A stretch of 64,000 nt of DNA from assembly GCF_023277115.1 (NCBI RefSeq), contig NZ_JALQCS010000001.1, forward strand, positions 1,792,001 to 1,856,000. Reading direction: 5' to 3'. Positions 1 through 9,000 of the stretch are shown piece by piece; position 1 is the stretch's first letter, and every line of letters starts with the position of its first letter. Source of the stretch: Acidithiobacillus acidisediminis (GTDB taxonomy: Bacteria; Pseudomonadota; Gammaproteobacteria; Acidithiobacillales; Acidithiobacillaceae). Both the position numbers and the translations under genes were made by a program. The notes under the pieces are model-generated. The model saw only the letters and a program-made list of their open reading frames with translations. It had not been told where the DNA came from and searched no databases.

Positions 1-168
1 CCTCACCTCATCAACATCGACCCCTACGGCGATGCCTGGATCGCCCGTATCCGCGCCGATGATCCAGAACATGCCCTGGATACGCTCCACACCGGCACCG
101 AGGCCATCGAGGCCCTGCAGGCCTGGATTCAACGCTACGACGTCCAGTGCATGCGTTGTTCCGATTAA
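1..168 (+). CDS. GcvH-like lipoyl-carrier protein, C-terminal part
   Basis: The frame is open from the first base and stops with TAA at 166-168, giving 55 residues. It contains NIDPYGDAWIARI, which matches the C-terminal part of the GcvH/lipoyl carrier fold (the family motif is around DPYGxGW), followed by an acidic helix. The lipoylated lysine lies upstream of the window. The tail ends with two cysteines (CMRCSD). GcvH proteins shuttle an aminomethyl group in glycine cleavage; sulfur oxidisers also carry GcvH-like lipoate-binding proteins (LbpA) for the sHdr pathway, and the fragment does not tell these apart. The next gene starts 2 bp after the stop. Confidence 0.65.
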   Translation, partial: PHLINIDPYGDAWIARIRADDPEHALDTLHTGTEAIEALQAWIQRYDVQCMRCSD

Positions 169-170
169 TC

Positions 171-1088
171 ATGGCCTATTTTACCCTCCATCCCAGCGCA
201 CCCTTTCGCCTCGACCTCACGGTCTGGGTGCTGCGCCGTCAGGCCCACAATGCCATAGACGTTTGGGATCAGGGTACCTACCGCCGCAGCTGGATCTATG
301 GCGAGGAGCGCTTGGCGCTGCGGTTGTGGCAGACCCGTGGGCCGATGGATCCGGTTCTGGAAGCGGAAATCTACGCAGGTCCCGATGACGACCGTGCCAT
401 TGCCTGGGTCCGCGAGCGCCTCCAGTGGATTCTCGGGATCAATCGCGATCTGGCGCCCTTTTATGCCTTCGCAGCCAAAGATCCTCGCCTTGGGGCGCTC
501 GTGGAGCACTACCGGGGATTTCGCCCGCCTCGTTTCGATTCCCTCTATGAGGGGCTGATCAATGCTATAGCCTGTCAGCAGCTGAGTCTGCAGGTGGGTA
601 TCCATTTGCTCAATCGTTTATGCAGGATCTGCGAAGGAGATAGCGGCGGCCTAGATCGAGCCCTTCCTTTCCCACCCCCGCAGCAGATCCTGAACTTGGC
701 GCCGGAATTATTGCGTGACATCGGCTTCAGCCAGCAAAAAATACGGAGTGTACGCGCCGTAGCGGAAGCCGCCAGCGCCGGTGATTGGGACGAGCGGGCG
801 TGGCCAGGCATGCCGGTAGAACAGATTAGGGAACGCTTACTATGGATTCGGGGAATCGGGCGCTGGTCCGTAGAATATGTGCTCCTGCGAGCTTTGGGTC
901 AGCTCGAGATCTTCCCCGGCGACGACGTGGGGGGACGAAAAAGTCTCCTGCGCTGGCTCGGTGGCGACGCCACGGTCGTCGGTTATGAAGAGACGATTGC
1001 GCATCTCAAACCCTGGGCGCCTTTCGCTGGCATGGTGTATTTTTTTATGCTCCTGCGTCGCCTGGAAGAAGCAGGCCACATCACCTAG
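171..1088 (+). CDS. DNA-3-methyladenine glycosylase II, AlkA-like (HhH-GPD)
   Basis: A 305-residue base-excision repair glycosylase that removes alkylated bases. An AlkA-type N-terminal domain is followed by the HhH-GPD core: a helix-hairpin-helix LLWIRGIGRWSVEY near residues 222-235, then FPGDDVGGR, where the second Asp is the expected catalytic residue. A helix reading RDIGFSQQKIRSV is also typical of the family. The ATG at 171 sits 2 bp after the upstream stop; an alternative in-frame ATG at 147 overlaps that gene and would add eight residues. Neither has a convincing ribosome binding site, so translational coupling to the upstream gene is likely. Confidence 0.85.
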   Translation: MAYFTLHPSAPFRLDLTVWVLRRQAHNAIDVWDQGTYRRSWIYGEERLALRLWQTRGPMDPVLEAEIYAGPDDDRAIAWVRERLQWILGINRDLAPFYAFAAKDPRLGALVEHYRGFRPPRFDSLYEGLINAIACQQLSLQVGIHLLNRLCRICEGDSGGLDRALPFPPPQQILNLAPELLRDIGFSQQKIRSVRAVAEAASAGDWDERAWPGMPVEQIRERLLWIRGIGRWSVEYVLLRALGQLEIFPGDDVGGRKSLLRWLGGDATVVGYEETIAHLKPWAPFAGMVYFFMLLRRLEEAGHIT

Positions 1089-1173
1089 AATCCGAAATGC
1101 GCCAAAATCAGCGTGGAGTAGAACTTGAGAGGAAATATACCAAACAAAAATCGAGAAAGCCGCTGAGGAATTC

Positions 1174-1416
1174 ATGGTGAAAAGTAGCCCACAATTCAAT
1201 ATTGGTGACCACGTGACCTGGAACTCGGAGGCTGGCTGGATGACTGGGAAAATCATCGCCATTCACGAAAGTGACTTCTCTGTACACGGGTATATCCACC
1301 ACGCCACTCTCGACGCACCGCAATATGCCATACGTAGCGACAAAACCGCACACATCGCATATCACAAAGGGAGCGCGCTGCGTCTCTTGGAACCTGGCGG
1401 ATGCCAGCCTACTTGA
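1174..1416 (+). CDS. DUF2945 / hypervirulence-associated TUDOR-domain protein
   Basis: An 80-residue cytosolic protein matching the DUF2945 pattern. It begins with a basic strand (FNIGDHVTWNSEAGW), then GKIIAIHESDF, a GYIHHATLDAPQYAIRSDKT block and a terminal AYHKGSALR block, all in the family order. The fold is a small beta-barrel of the TUDOR type and the function is unknown. The last 16 bp overlap the start of the transporter gene, so the two are probably co-transcribed. Confidence 0.8.
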   Translation: MVKSSPQFNIGDHVTWNSEAGWMTGKIIAIHESDFSVHGYIHHATLDAPQYAIRSDKTAHIAYHKGSALRLLEPGGCQPT

Positions 1417-2461
1417 GAGCTTTTTCCCGACGGCTCGACCTTGCCGCCCAGGGTCTGGCGCCCGCGTACTTTGCCCTGGTCATGGCCACCGGTGTGTTGT
1501 CCTTGTCCAGCGATACCTTCGGTTTGCCGCTGTTGGCGCGATATCTTTTCGGACTCAATATTGTTTTTTATGCCGTCTTGTGGGTCCTTACCCTGTGGAG
1601 AAGTCTGTATTTCCCTCAGCGATTGTGGAATGATCTTCTGAACTATCAACGCGGCCCTGGCTTTTTCTCTATAGTGGCCGCATCTAGTGTGCTTGGTAGT
1701 CAGTGTATATTGTTGGTGCAGTATCGTGATATTGCTCTGGTGCTTTGGATTTTGGGTGCCGTGCTGTGGTTTCTCCTGAATTACGGTATTTTCACACTTT
1801 ACACCATTCGGCTCGACAAACCTCGGCTAGAAAACGGCATCAGCGGAATTTGGTTGCTTGCGGTGGTGGCGGCACAGTCTCTGGCAGTACTGGCGTTGCA
1901 GTTGGATGGTTCGTGGAGTGCACTACATCGTCTGGAATATAATTTTGTTGCCTTATCCCTATGGCTTTGGGGAGGTATGTTATATATTTGGATTATGGTT
2001 CTTATTTTTTACAGATACATTTTTTTCGCTTTCATGCAGAAGATCTCGCTCCGCCGTATTGGATCAACATGGGTGCCATGGCTATTTCTACTTTGGCTGG
2101 ATCATTGCTCATAGAGCAAGGGACGAGCGCCCCTTATCTTCATTCTCTACTTCCTTTCCTCAGGGGATTTACCATTTTTTATTGGGCTGCTGGAAGCTGG
2201 TGGATTCCCTTACTCATTGCTCTGGAGATCTGGCGCTACGGCCATCAAGGTCTCCATTTCCGTTACGATCCCCAATATTGGGGTATGGTGTTCCCCCTCG
2301 GTATGTACAGTCTTGCAACCTATAACATGGCAAAGAGTATGGTGCTGCCGTTCTTGCTGCCGATTGCCGACATCTTTTTCGCTTTGGCGCTGGCTGCTTG
2401 GATATTCATCTTTGTCAGTATGCTACGAAGTTCCACTTCGTCAACTATATTTGCTAACTAA
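1401..2461 (+). pseudogene. TDT/SLAC1-family transporter (TehA-like), frameshifted
   Basis: Two overlapping frames together give one multi-pass membrane protein of the tellurite-resistance/dicarboxylate transporter (TDT/SLAC1) family. The first part (from 1401) carries the family start LAPAYFALVMATGVLS and about five membrane segments. The second continues as FFRFHAEDLAPPYWINMG and ends after the typical DPQYWGMVFPLGMY motif. The switch falls in a run of seven T at 2020-2026; one extra T would restore a continuous 353-residue frame. It may be a real 1-nt deletion, a sequencing error, or, less likely, programmed slippage (2021-2027 reads T TTT TTC). The family exports small anions. Confidence 0.75.
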
Positions 2462-2554
2462 GTTCCATGGAAAAAGATCCATAATCAGCATGATAGACCA
2501 CGTTATTGAGTCCGTGCTAAAATAGTGTATAGTTACCTATATGGCACACACACT

Positions 2555-3205
2555 CTAGTAGCGCATACCAGTCTCACTGGATCGCGGATGCAAGCTCGTC
2601 TTGGCCGAAGGGCGCCATGAAATTTCTGTCCGCCAATTTCGAAGCGTATTCAGGTCCTCTGGAATACCGAGGCCGACGCCATCCCCAAAATCTACTGCGG
2701 TATACAGCACGATATCCGCTACGGTAAATCGTTGCGGTACGATCGTGCTGCGTTCAGTCATTACCGAATCCAACCAACGCATACCGTCGTGCATCAGTTT
2801 CACGAGACTAGGCACACATTCAGGAAGAACAACCATACGTTCTTGGTACATGGACAAGCCCTTGCCATAATGAAAGGCGGCATAGAGAGGCTCGGTAATG
2901 CGCCGTTCCACCCGCCGTTGCCACATTCGTGTTTCGGCCCGCTCTTGCGCTGTGCTACCAATGAGCGCTGGCTCCGGATGAATTTCTTCCAGGTACTGAA
3001 AAATCGCACCGCTTTCTGCCAGCCAGAAGCCGTCATCCAATTCGAGCACCGGAACCTGGCCAGAAGGATTGCGAGCTACAAACTCAGGCTCGCGATTTTC
3101 GCCCTTATCGATATCCAGATCACGCATAGGAATACTCATCCCTTTTTCTAGCATAAACATGCGTACTGCGCGCGGGTTGGGGCGTGCACCGTGATATAAG
3201 AGCAT
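2555..3205 (-). CDS. Glutathione S-transferase family protein
   Basis: A 216-residue GST. The N-terminal thioredoxin fold starts MLLYHGARPNPRAVRMF, with the cis-Pro region NPSGQVPVLELDDG and the glutathione-binding LAESGAIFQYLEE around residues 55-75. The helical C-terminal domain contains FTVADIVLYTAVDFG, the usual D-containing capping motif. The ATG at 3205 was chosen over an upstream codon because GGAGGT lies 5 nt before it. The gene stands between the transporter and the ferredoxin gene, same strand as the latter, with 38 bp between them. Substrate unknown. Confidence 0.85.
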   Translation of the reverse strand: MLLYHGARPNPRAVRMFMLEKGMSIPMRDLDIDKGENREPEFVARNPSGQVPVLELDDGFWLAESGAIFQYLEEIHPEPALIGSTAQERAETRMWQRRVERRITEPLYAAFHYGKGLSMYQERMVVLPECVPSLVKLMHDGMRWLDSVMTERSTIVPQRFTVADIVLYTAVDFGDGVGLGIPEDLNTLRNWRTEISWRPSAKTSLHPRSSETGMRY

Positions 3206-3243
3206 AGTTAACCTCCGATGTCTTGCAGATAGTAACAAAAACC

Positions 3244-3864
3244 TCAGTGCCAGAAGCTCAGATAGAAGCGTGTTGGCCCCAGAATCTCCACGCGGTGGGG
3301 CACATCGGGCGGGATCCAGACCGATTCATCGGCGCAGAGCACCCAATGACGCCCGCTTCCATCTTCAAGGCAATAGCGCAACTTTCCGTCGACGACGGTG
3401 AGTCGTCCCCAGACCCCGGCTTTGACGCGGTGGTTGTGTTGCAGCCCCTTGGGTGCAGTAGACTCCGTGAACTCGGGTGTACGCTCGTGTTCTTGCATGG
3501 GAGCTTCAGGTTCCGGCAGCGAATCTTTCTTGTCGGCACCGCCCAAATCCAGATAGGCTCTTTTTTGCGTAATATGTCGCCAGCGTTCCGCCTCCAGTAG
3601 AGCGGCCCTTTTTTGGATGATCACCGGCCACACTGCGGCGAGTTCGGCATTGAGTTCCAAGTATGCTTCACTCCCTTCAGGCAAATCTACATCACGAAAG
3701 ATGGCATCAACTGGGCACTCTGCTACACAAAGGGTGCAATCGATGCATTCGCGAGGGTCGATCACCAAAAAATTAGGCCCCTCATGAAAGCAATCGACCG
3801 GACAAACCGTAACGCAATCGGTATATTTGCATTGAATGCAAGACTCGGTAACAACGTGGGTCAT
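3244..3864 (-). CDS. Ferredoxin fused to a DUF1971 (TehB N-terminal-like cupin) domain
   Basis: A 206-residue two-part protein. Residues 1-105 are a seven-iron or 2[4Fe-4S] ferredoxin of the FdxA type ([18 protein letters not shown], then [16 protein letters not shown]) with its helical tail. Residues about 125-206 match DUF1971, the small beta-barrel found at the N terminus of some TehB proteins: [17 protein letters not shown], then [10 protein letters not shown] and FYLSFWH at the end. An acidic, proline-rich linker joins them. The 4-bp overlap at the start (ATGA, 3861-3864) couples it to the upstream membrane-protein gene. An iron-sulfur carrier linked to a cupin-like domain suggests a redox role; substrate unknown. 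Confidence 0.8.
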   Translation of the reverse strand: MTHVVTESCIQCKYTDCVTVCPVDCFHEGPNFLVIDPRECIDCTLCVAECPVDAIFRDVDLPEGSEAYLELNAELAAVWPVIIQKRAALLEAERWRHITQKRAYLDLGGADKKDSLPEPEAPMQEHERTPEFTESTAPKGLQHNHRVKAGVWGRLTVVDGKLRYCLEDGSGRHWVLCADESVWIPPDVPHRVEILGPTRFYLSFWH

Positions 3865-4374
3865 ATGTTCCCCCCTGTGCCACGTAAATCAAGCGGCCAA
3901 TGATCCCAGAGACTGAATACAAAATTGGTAATCCAGGGCGCGGCTATGATCCAGGCAAGTAGCAGATGACCCATGAGGCATGCACCGCAACCGCGCCAAG
4001 GGGCAATGCCAAGAACGACCGTAGCGCTCGCCGCCAACAGGAAGTCGCCATCGAATAAAGCATTGAGTCCATCGTGCAAACGCGATTCAGACCGGCCACG
4101 TAGTGGGTGGCGAAAAGTGCGACGATATTCTTCCGTGAACAGAAAAATACACCGCAGATGTACCCGCCCACGTTTTGCGCCCAACAGCCACAACTACTCA
4201 CCCAGCAAAAGCAGGCTGCAGCCAAACCATCCGCCGTATGCCAAGATAAAGCACCCCGCCACCCATGGCAAAAGCGAACCCAGAGAGTAGCTGAAAAGTA
4301 ACGGTAAAACGACGCCCAGCAAGGAAAAACCATACCCATAGAGGACGTCGATTCGCCTCCATACAGGCCTTCAT
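3861..4374 (-). pseudogene. Broken small membrane protein between hemerythrin and ferredoxin genes
   Basis: Reading on the minus strand from the hemerythrin stop there is a hydrophobic frame (YGYGFSLLGVVLPLLFSY, then two more membrane-like segments) that hits TAG at 4194-4196. It continues in the same frame into a soluble stretch and two further membrane segments (AASATVVLGIAPW and HLLLAWIIAAPWITNF), ending with a 4-bp overlap with the ferredoxin gene. The only ATG at the 5' end (4374, overlapping the hemerythrin stop) is in another frame. The ISPW-like pattern is faintly like SPW-repeat proteins, but I do not recognise the family. Decay or sequence error are both possible. Confidence 0.4.
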
Positions 4375-4901
4375 GAACTGCCATCCTCTTCACGCCGTCG
4401 CAGTATCATGGTCCTACCCAAGGCGTTGGCAGAATCTGGATCCAAGATTTGCCTGGCCAGGGGAAAAATTTCTCCGTCCTCCAAGGCGATATGGGCGCGG
4501 TTCATGATGACGAAGGGCTCGAGACGTAACGCTCGGGGCTTTTCCGTAACGATGAGATCATTCAGATCCTCTGAAAGATTCTGCCAGGCGGTTTCCAGTT
4601 GGCGGTGCTGATCCACAAGATTGCGCAAGGGGGCACGTAAGGCTCCTGGAAAATCCGGCCGTGCCAAAAGCCAGGGGAAAAGTCCCAGTTCCTCATCGGC
4701 GTGGTGGGCTGGGCCGGCCAAGCTAAAATAGCGCAGGATGCGTGTGATGGCTGTTTGCAGATCGCTGTCCACCCCATGCTTTTCGAGATGCTTAGGCATC
4801 CGCTGCAGGGTATCGCAGTGCTTCTCTATGCGCCGGTGACAGGCCAACAAGAGTCCTACCGGATCATCAAAGGATGGTGCGGGCGTATCCAGCAAATCCA
4901 T
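4371..4901 (-). CDS. Hemerythrin HHE-domain protein
   Basis: A 176-residue four-helix protein of the hemerythrin cation-binding family, which holds a di-iron site that binds O2, NO or handles iron-sulfur repair. Expected ligands are visible: H22 in LLACHRRIEKH, the HHADEELGLFPWL motif around residues 66-78, DQHRQLE, and MNRAHIALEDGEIFPLA near residues 132-148. It is divergent from the nitrate reductase operon and shares the 316-bp intergenic region with the FNR-like box, so it may be an anaerobic or NO-related gene, as in denitrifiers (inference). Confidence 0.85.
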   Translation of the reverse strand: MDLLDTPAPSFDDPVGLLLACHRRIEKHCDTLQRMPKHLEKHGVDSDLQTAITRILRYFSLAGPAHHADEELGLFPWLLARPDFPGALRAPLRNLVDQHRQLETAWQNLSEDLNDLIVTEKPRALRLEPFVIMNRAHIALEDGEIFPLARQILDPDSANALGRTMILRRREEDGSS

Positions 4902-5043
4902 GGTCTGACTCCTTCAAGCACATTGATATCTTGGCTGCAGCTGCCATTGATGGTGTTTTTCGACATCGACACGCCCTGGTGACTCCTAAGTGTTCATCCG
5001 CTTCCACTTTTCGCCAGGATAGCGCGTCGCACGGATGGTTGCC

Positions 5044-5057
5044 TTGATTTCCGTCAA
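5044..5057. promoter_or_regulatory. FNR/ANR-type binding site
   Basis: TTGAT-TTCC-GTCAA matches the FNR consensus TTGATnnnnATCAA at 9 of 10 defined positions. It lies in the 316-bp region between the divergent hemerythrin and narG genes, with its centre 167 bp upstream of the narG start codon. A class II FNR promoter would place the transcription start near 5092. The rest of the intergenic region holds no convincing gene. Confidence 0.6.
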
Positions 5058-5217
5058 GAAACCTCCGTTCACCAAGGACGCATTGGTGCAGTATCACCAC
5101 ACGGCGATTAGCATAGTCTATACTGAGCACAGTAGTGAGGATCAAGAAGCGGATGGCGCGGGTCGGGCCCAGCCTGTCCTGCGTGCTTTAGTGATGCCGT
5201 AAAATCGGAGGTAGTCG

Positions 5218-8200
5218 ATGAGTCACCTATTGGATCGCTTGAAGTTCTTGGTGCGGGACAAAGAAGGCTTTGCCGACGGCCACGGTATAAAACTGCGCGA
5301 CGACCGCCAATGGGAGGATGCTTATCGTCATCGTTGGCGCTATGACAAGATCGTGCGCACCACCCACGGGGTCAACTGCACCGGTGGGTGCAGCTGGAAT
5401 GTTCACGTCAAAAATGGCCTGGTGGTGTTTGAGATGCAGGCCCACGACTATCCCGAAACGCGCCCAGACCTTCCCAATCACGAGCCTCGTGGGTGTCAAA
5501 GAGGTGCCAGCTTTTCTTGGTACCTCTACAGTCCGCACCGCATCAAATATCCCATGGTGCGCGGGCGGTTGCTTGAGCTTTATCGTGCCGAGAAAGCGCT
5601 GGGTAAAGATCCGGTAGAGGCCTGGCGGGCGATTCAAGAGGATCCACGCAAGCGGAGTAGCTATGTTGCCGTACGCGGTCTGGGGGGGTTCGTTCGCAGC
5701 TCCTGGGACGAAGTCAATGAGATTATTGCTGCCGCCAACATTTATACCATCCTGCAGTACGGTCCGGATCGCATTGCCGGATTTTCCGTTATTCCTGCCA
5801 TGTCCATGATCAGTTATGCCTCGGGCGCCCGTTACCTTTCCCTCATCGGTGGCGTGCCGTTGAGCTTCTACGACTGGTATTGCGACCTGCCGCCCTCCTC
5901 GCCCCAGGTCTGGGGAGAGCAGACGGATGTGCCGGAATCGGCCGACTGGTTCAACTCCACCTATATCATCGTGGCCGGCACCAATATCCCGGCCACGCGC
6001 ACCCCAGATGCGCACTTTTATTCTGAAGTTCGCTACAAGGGGACCAAGGTGGTTGCCATGGCCCCCGATTATGCTGAATACGTCAAGTTTGCCGATGAAT
6101 GGTTGCCCGTCCGGGCCGGTACCGATGCGGCATTCTTTTTGGCTATGGGGCATGTCGTTTTGCAGGAGTTCTATATCCAAAAAGATGTACCCTACTTCAT
6201 GGACTACGCTCGCCGTTTCACGGATCTACCCATGCAGGTAATGCTTCGGGCTCTGCCGGACGGACGCCATGCGAGTGACCGGTTTCTGCGTGCGAGCGAT
6301 TTTACGGACCAGCTGGGACAAGACTCCAATCCAGACTGGAAAACCGTCATTTTCGACGAGCTAAGCCATAATTACCGTTGTCCAAATGGATCGATAGGAT
6401 TCCGTTGGGATGAGGCTGAAGGCAACTGGAACCTGCTGCAAGAGGATGCCAGCAGCCATACGCCTATTGTCGCCGAACTCTCGGCTCTAGGGAAACCCGA
6501 CGCTGAACTTGTAACTATGGTTTTCCCGCACTATGGCAAACGCGGCGAGGACACTCCTATCTTGATGGAACGCAAAGTTTGTGCGCGGCGCCTGCAGACA
6601 ACCCAGGGCGAATCTCTCGTCTGCTCTGTTTTTGATTTGTTACTGGCTCAGTATGGTGTGCGCCGACCTGGCGTAGAAATAGTGCAGGAGGATGATCGGG
6701 TTGCGGACTATACGGACCCTGACCATTGCTTTACCCCGGCTTGGCAAGAGACCATCACAGGAATATCCCCGGACGTGTGCGTGCGTATTGCCCGAGAGTT
6801 CGCGCAAAATGCTGTAGCCACGCAAGGTCGTTCCATGGTGATAGTGGGAGCGGGTACCAATCATTGGTATCACAACGACATGAACTATCGCTCTATCATC
6901 AACTTGGTACATCTTTGCGGTTGCGTTGGGCAAAGTGGTGGCGGGTGGGCACATTATGTCGGACAAGAGGCTCTCCGGCCCCAAGCAGGGTGGCTTTCCC
7001 TGGCTTTTGCCAGCGACTGGCACCCCCACGCGCGTCAAGCCGCCGGAACGAGCTATTGGTATCTTCACACGGATCAATGGCGCTACGAGCGTGTCCATCC
7101 AGAACAGCTCCTGCAGCCGGCTGCCAAGGCCAGCTATCGAGGCCGCACGCTCGCGGACTACAATGTCGTCGCCGAGCGAATGGGTTGGTTGCCTGCGGCA
7201 CCGCACTTTGATCGTAATCCCCTGGAGATTCTGGCGGACCTGGAACGGGAGGGACATTCTACGAACGCGGAAGCCACCGAGGCCGTTGTCACGGCCTTGC
7301 AAAGCGGTGAGCTACGATTCGCGAGCGAGGATATCGACCACCCCAATAATTGGCCACGCAATCTTTTCGTGTGGCGCAACAACCTGATTGGCACCAATGC
7401 CAAGGGACACGAGTATTTCCTCAAACACTTGCTAGGTGCGGAGAATGCCGTGTTGGGACAGGACGATGCAGGCTCTGCCAGTCAAGAGATCCGATGGCGT
7501 GAGCGCGCGCCCATAGGCAAGCTGGACCTCATGGTCGACATCAACTTTCGCCTGAACAGCACTGGCGCTTACTCTGACATCATCTTGCCTACGGCTACTT
7601 GGTACGAGAAGAACGATCTCAACACCACCGACATGCATCCCTTCATCCACCCCTTGGGGGCAGCGGTGGACCCGGGGTGGGAAAGTCGCAGCGATTGGCA
7701 GATTTTTCGGCATATTGCGCAGCAGTTCTCCCAACTTGCCCAAAAGCACCTGGGTACCCGGAAAGATCTTTTGGCGCTAGCTCTACTGCACGATAGCCCC
7801 GACGAGCTAGGCCAGGCCATAGGCGTGGACGACTGGAAAAAGAATGGCTCTCGCCCAGTTCCGGGGCGGAATTGCCCGCGCTTGGAGATCGTCACCCGAG
7901 ATTACCCCCAAATCTATCAGCAATACTGCAGTATAGGGCCGCGTCTGCAAAGCTCGGGCAACGGTGCCAAAGGCGAGCATTGGGAAGCGGGACAGGAAAT
8001 AGAGGAGTTGCTGCACATCAACGGTGCCTTTCCAAACGAGTCTAATGAAGGCGCGCAACGTCCCTCTCTCAGCGCCGATATCCACGCCTGCGATATGGTG
8101 TTACATCTCTCTCCCGAAACCAACGGCGAGGTTGCCCATAAAGCCTGGTGTTCGCTGGAGAAGAAAACGGGCCTCAAGCTCGCGCAGCTGGCTGCTGACC

Positions 8201-9000
8201 GGCGTGGCGAGAAATTTCACTTCCACGATCTTCAGGTACAGCCTCGGAAAGTCATTTCCTCGCCCACGTGGAGCGGACTAATGTCTGAGGAAGTCAGTTA
8301 CAGTGCAGGATACATCAACGTGCATAATGCCGTTCCCTACCGAACTTTGACAGGGCGCGGCCAATTTTACCTGGACCATGAATGGTTTCTGGATTTTGGT
8401 GAGGGACTGTGTACTTACCGCCCACCGCTACCCACTCTAGCGGTTCACGGTTTACCTGAACGCTTCGATACCACGAATGGCCTCGTGTTGCGGTTCCTCA
8501 CCCCTCACGACAAATGGGGCATTCACAGTACCTATCATGATGATCTACGCATGCTTCACCTCTCCCGAGGTGGCCCACATATCTGGATTAGCGAAAGAGA
8601 CGCGGAAAGCCTGGGGATTGCCGATAACGACTGGCTCGAAGGGATCAACGAAAATGGTGCGTTGATGGCCCGCGCGGTGGTCAGCCAAAGGATTCCCGAA
8701 GGTGTGGCCATCATGTACCACCAGCAGGAAAACACCATCAACGTCCCGGGCTCTCCGAGCACGGGCAAACGTGGTGGTATCAACAACAGCGCCACTCGCG
8801 TCATCGTCAAACCTACCCATATGGTTGGGGGCTATGCCCAGCTGGCCTGGACATTGAACTATTACGGCCCCGTAGGTAGTCAGCGCGATTCGGAAATCCT
8901 CATCCGCAAGGTGAGTGACGCACAAATTCACTGGCTGGAAGCGCCCCTATCGGCACGGGACGAGGCCAATCTTAGACAGGCCGTGGAGGATTCTCAGTGA
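5218..9000 (+). CDS. narG: Respiratory nitrate reductase alpha subunit NarG
   Basis: A 1260-residue molybdenum enzyme subunit that reduces nitrate to nitrite on the cytoplasmic face of the membrane in complex with NarH and NarI. The FS0 cluster ligands are present: H50, C54, C58 and C93 in HGVNCTGGCSW and EPRGCQRGASFSWYLYS. The Mo-coordinating Asp is D223 in YCDLPPSSPQVWGEQTDVPE. The C-terminal domain has the expected YHQQENTINVPGSPSTGKRG signature. Length equals the family norm of about 1250. GGAGG lies 7 nt before the ATG. The stop overlaps the narH start by 4 bp. No frame breaks. Confidence 0.98.
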   Translation: MSHLLDRLKFLVRDKEGFADGHGIKLRDDRQWEDAYRHRWRYDKIVRTTHGVNCTGGCSWNVHVKNGLVVFEMQAHDYPETRPDLPNHEPRGCQRGASFSWYLYSPHRIKYPMVRGRLLELYRAEKALGKDPVEAWRAIQEDPRKRSSYVAVRGLGGFVRSSWDEVNEIIAAANIYTILQYGPDRIAGFSVIPAMSMISYASGARYLSLIGGVPLSFYDWYCDLPPSSPQVWGEQTDVPESADWFNSTYIIVAGTNIPATRTPDAHFYSEVRYKGTKVVAMAPDYAEYVKFADEWLPVRAGTDAAFFLAMGHVVLQEFYIQKDVPYFMDYARRFTDLPMQVMLRALPDGRHASDRFLRASDFTDQLGQDSNPDWKTVIFDELSHNYRCPNGSIGFRWDEAEGNWNLLQEDASSHTPIVAELSALGKPDAELVTMVFPHYGKRGEDTPILMERKVCARRLQTTQGESLVCSVFDLLLAQYGVRRPGVEIVQEDDRVADYTDPDHCFTPAWQETITGISPDVCVRIAREFAQNAVATQGRSMVIVGAGTNHWYHNDMNYRSIINLVHLCGCVGQSGGGWAHYVGQEALRPQAGWLSLAFASDWHPHARQAAGTSYWYLHTDQWRYERVHPEQLLQPAAKASYRGRTLADYNVVAERMGWLPAAPHFDRNPLEILADLEREGHSTNAEATEAVVTALQSGELRFASEDIDHPNNWPRNLFVWRNNLIGTNAKGHEYFLKHLLGAENAVLGQDDAGSASQEIRWRERAPIGKLDLMVDINFRLNSTGAYSDIILPTATWYEKNDLNTTDMHPFIHPLGAAVDPGWESRSDWQIFRHIAQQFSQLAQKHLGTRKDLLALALLHDSPDELGQAIGVDDWKKNGSRPVPGRNCPRLEIVTRDYPQIYQQYCSIGPRLQSSGNGAKGEHWEAGQEIEELLHINGAFPNESNEGAQRPSLSADIHACDMVLHLSPETNGEVAHKAWCSLEKKTGLKLAQLAADRRGEKFHFHDLQVQPRKVISSPTWSGLMSEEVSYSAGYINVHNAVPYRTLTGRGQFYLDHEWFLDFGEGLCTYRPPLPTLAVHGLPERFDTTNGLVLRFLTPHDKWGIHSTYHDDLRMLHLSRGGPHIWISERDAESLGIADNDWLEGINENGALMARAVVSQRIPEGVAIMYHQQENTINVPGSPSTGKRGGINNSATRVIVKPTHMVGGYAQLAWTLNYYGPVGSQRDSEILIRKVSDAQIHWLEAPLSARDEANLRQAVEDSQ

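Noticed and set aside
4867-5145. Minus-strand ORF of 92 codons in the nar/hemerythrin intergenic region
   Set aside because: Overlaps the hemerythrin start and the FNR box; no homology.
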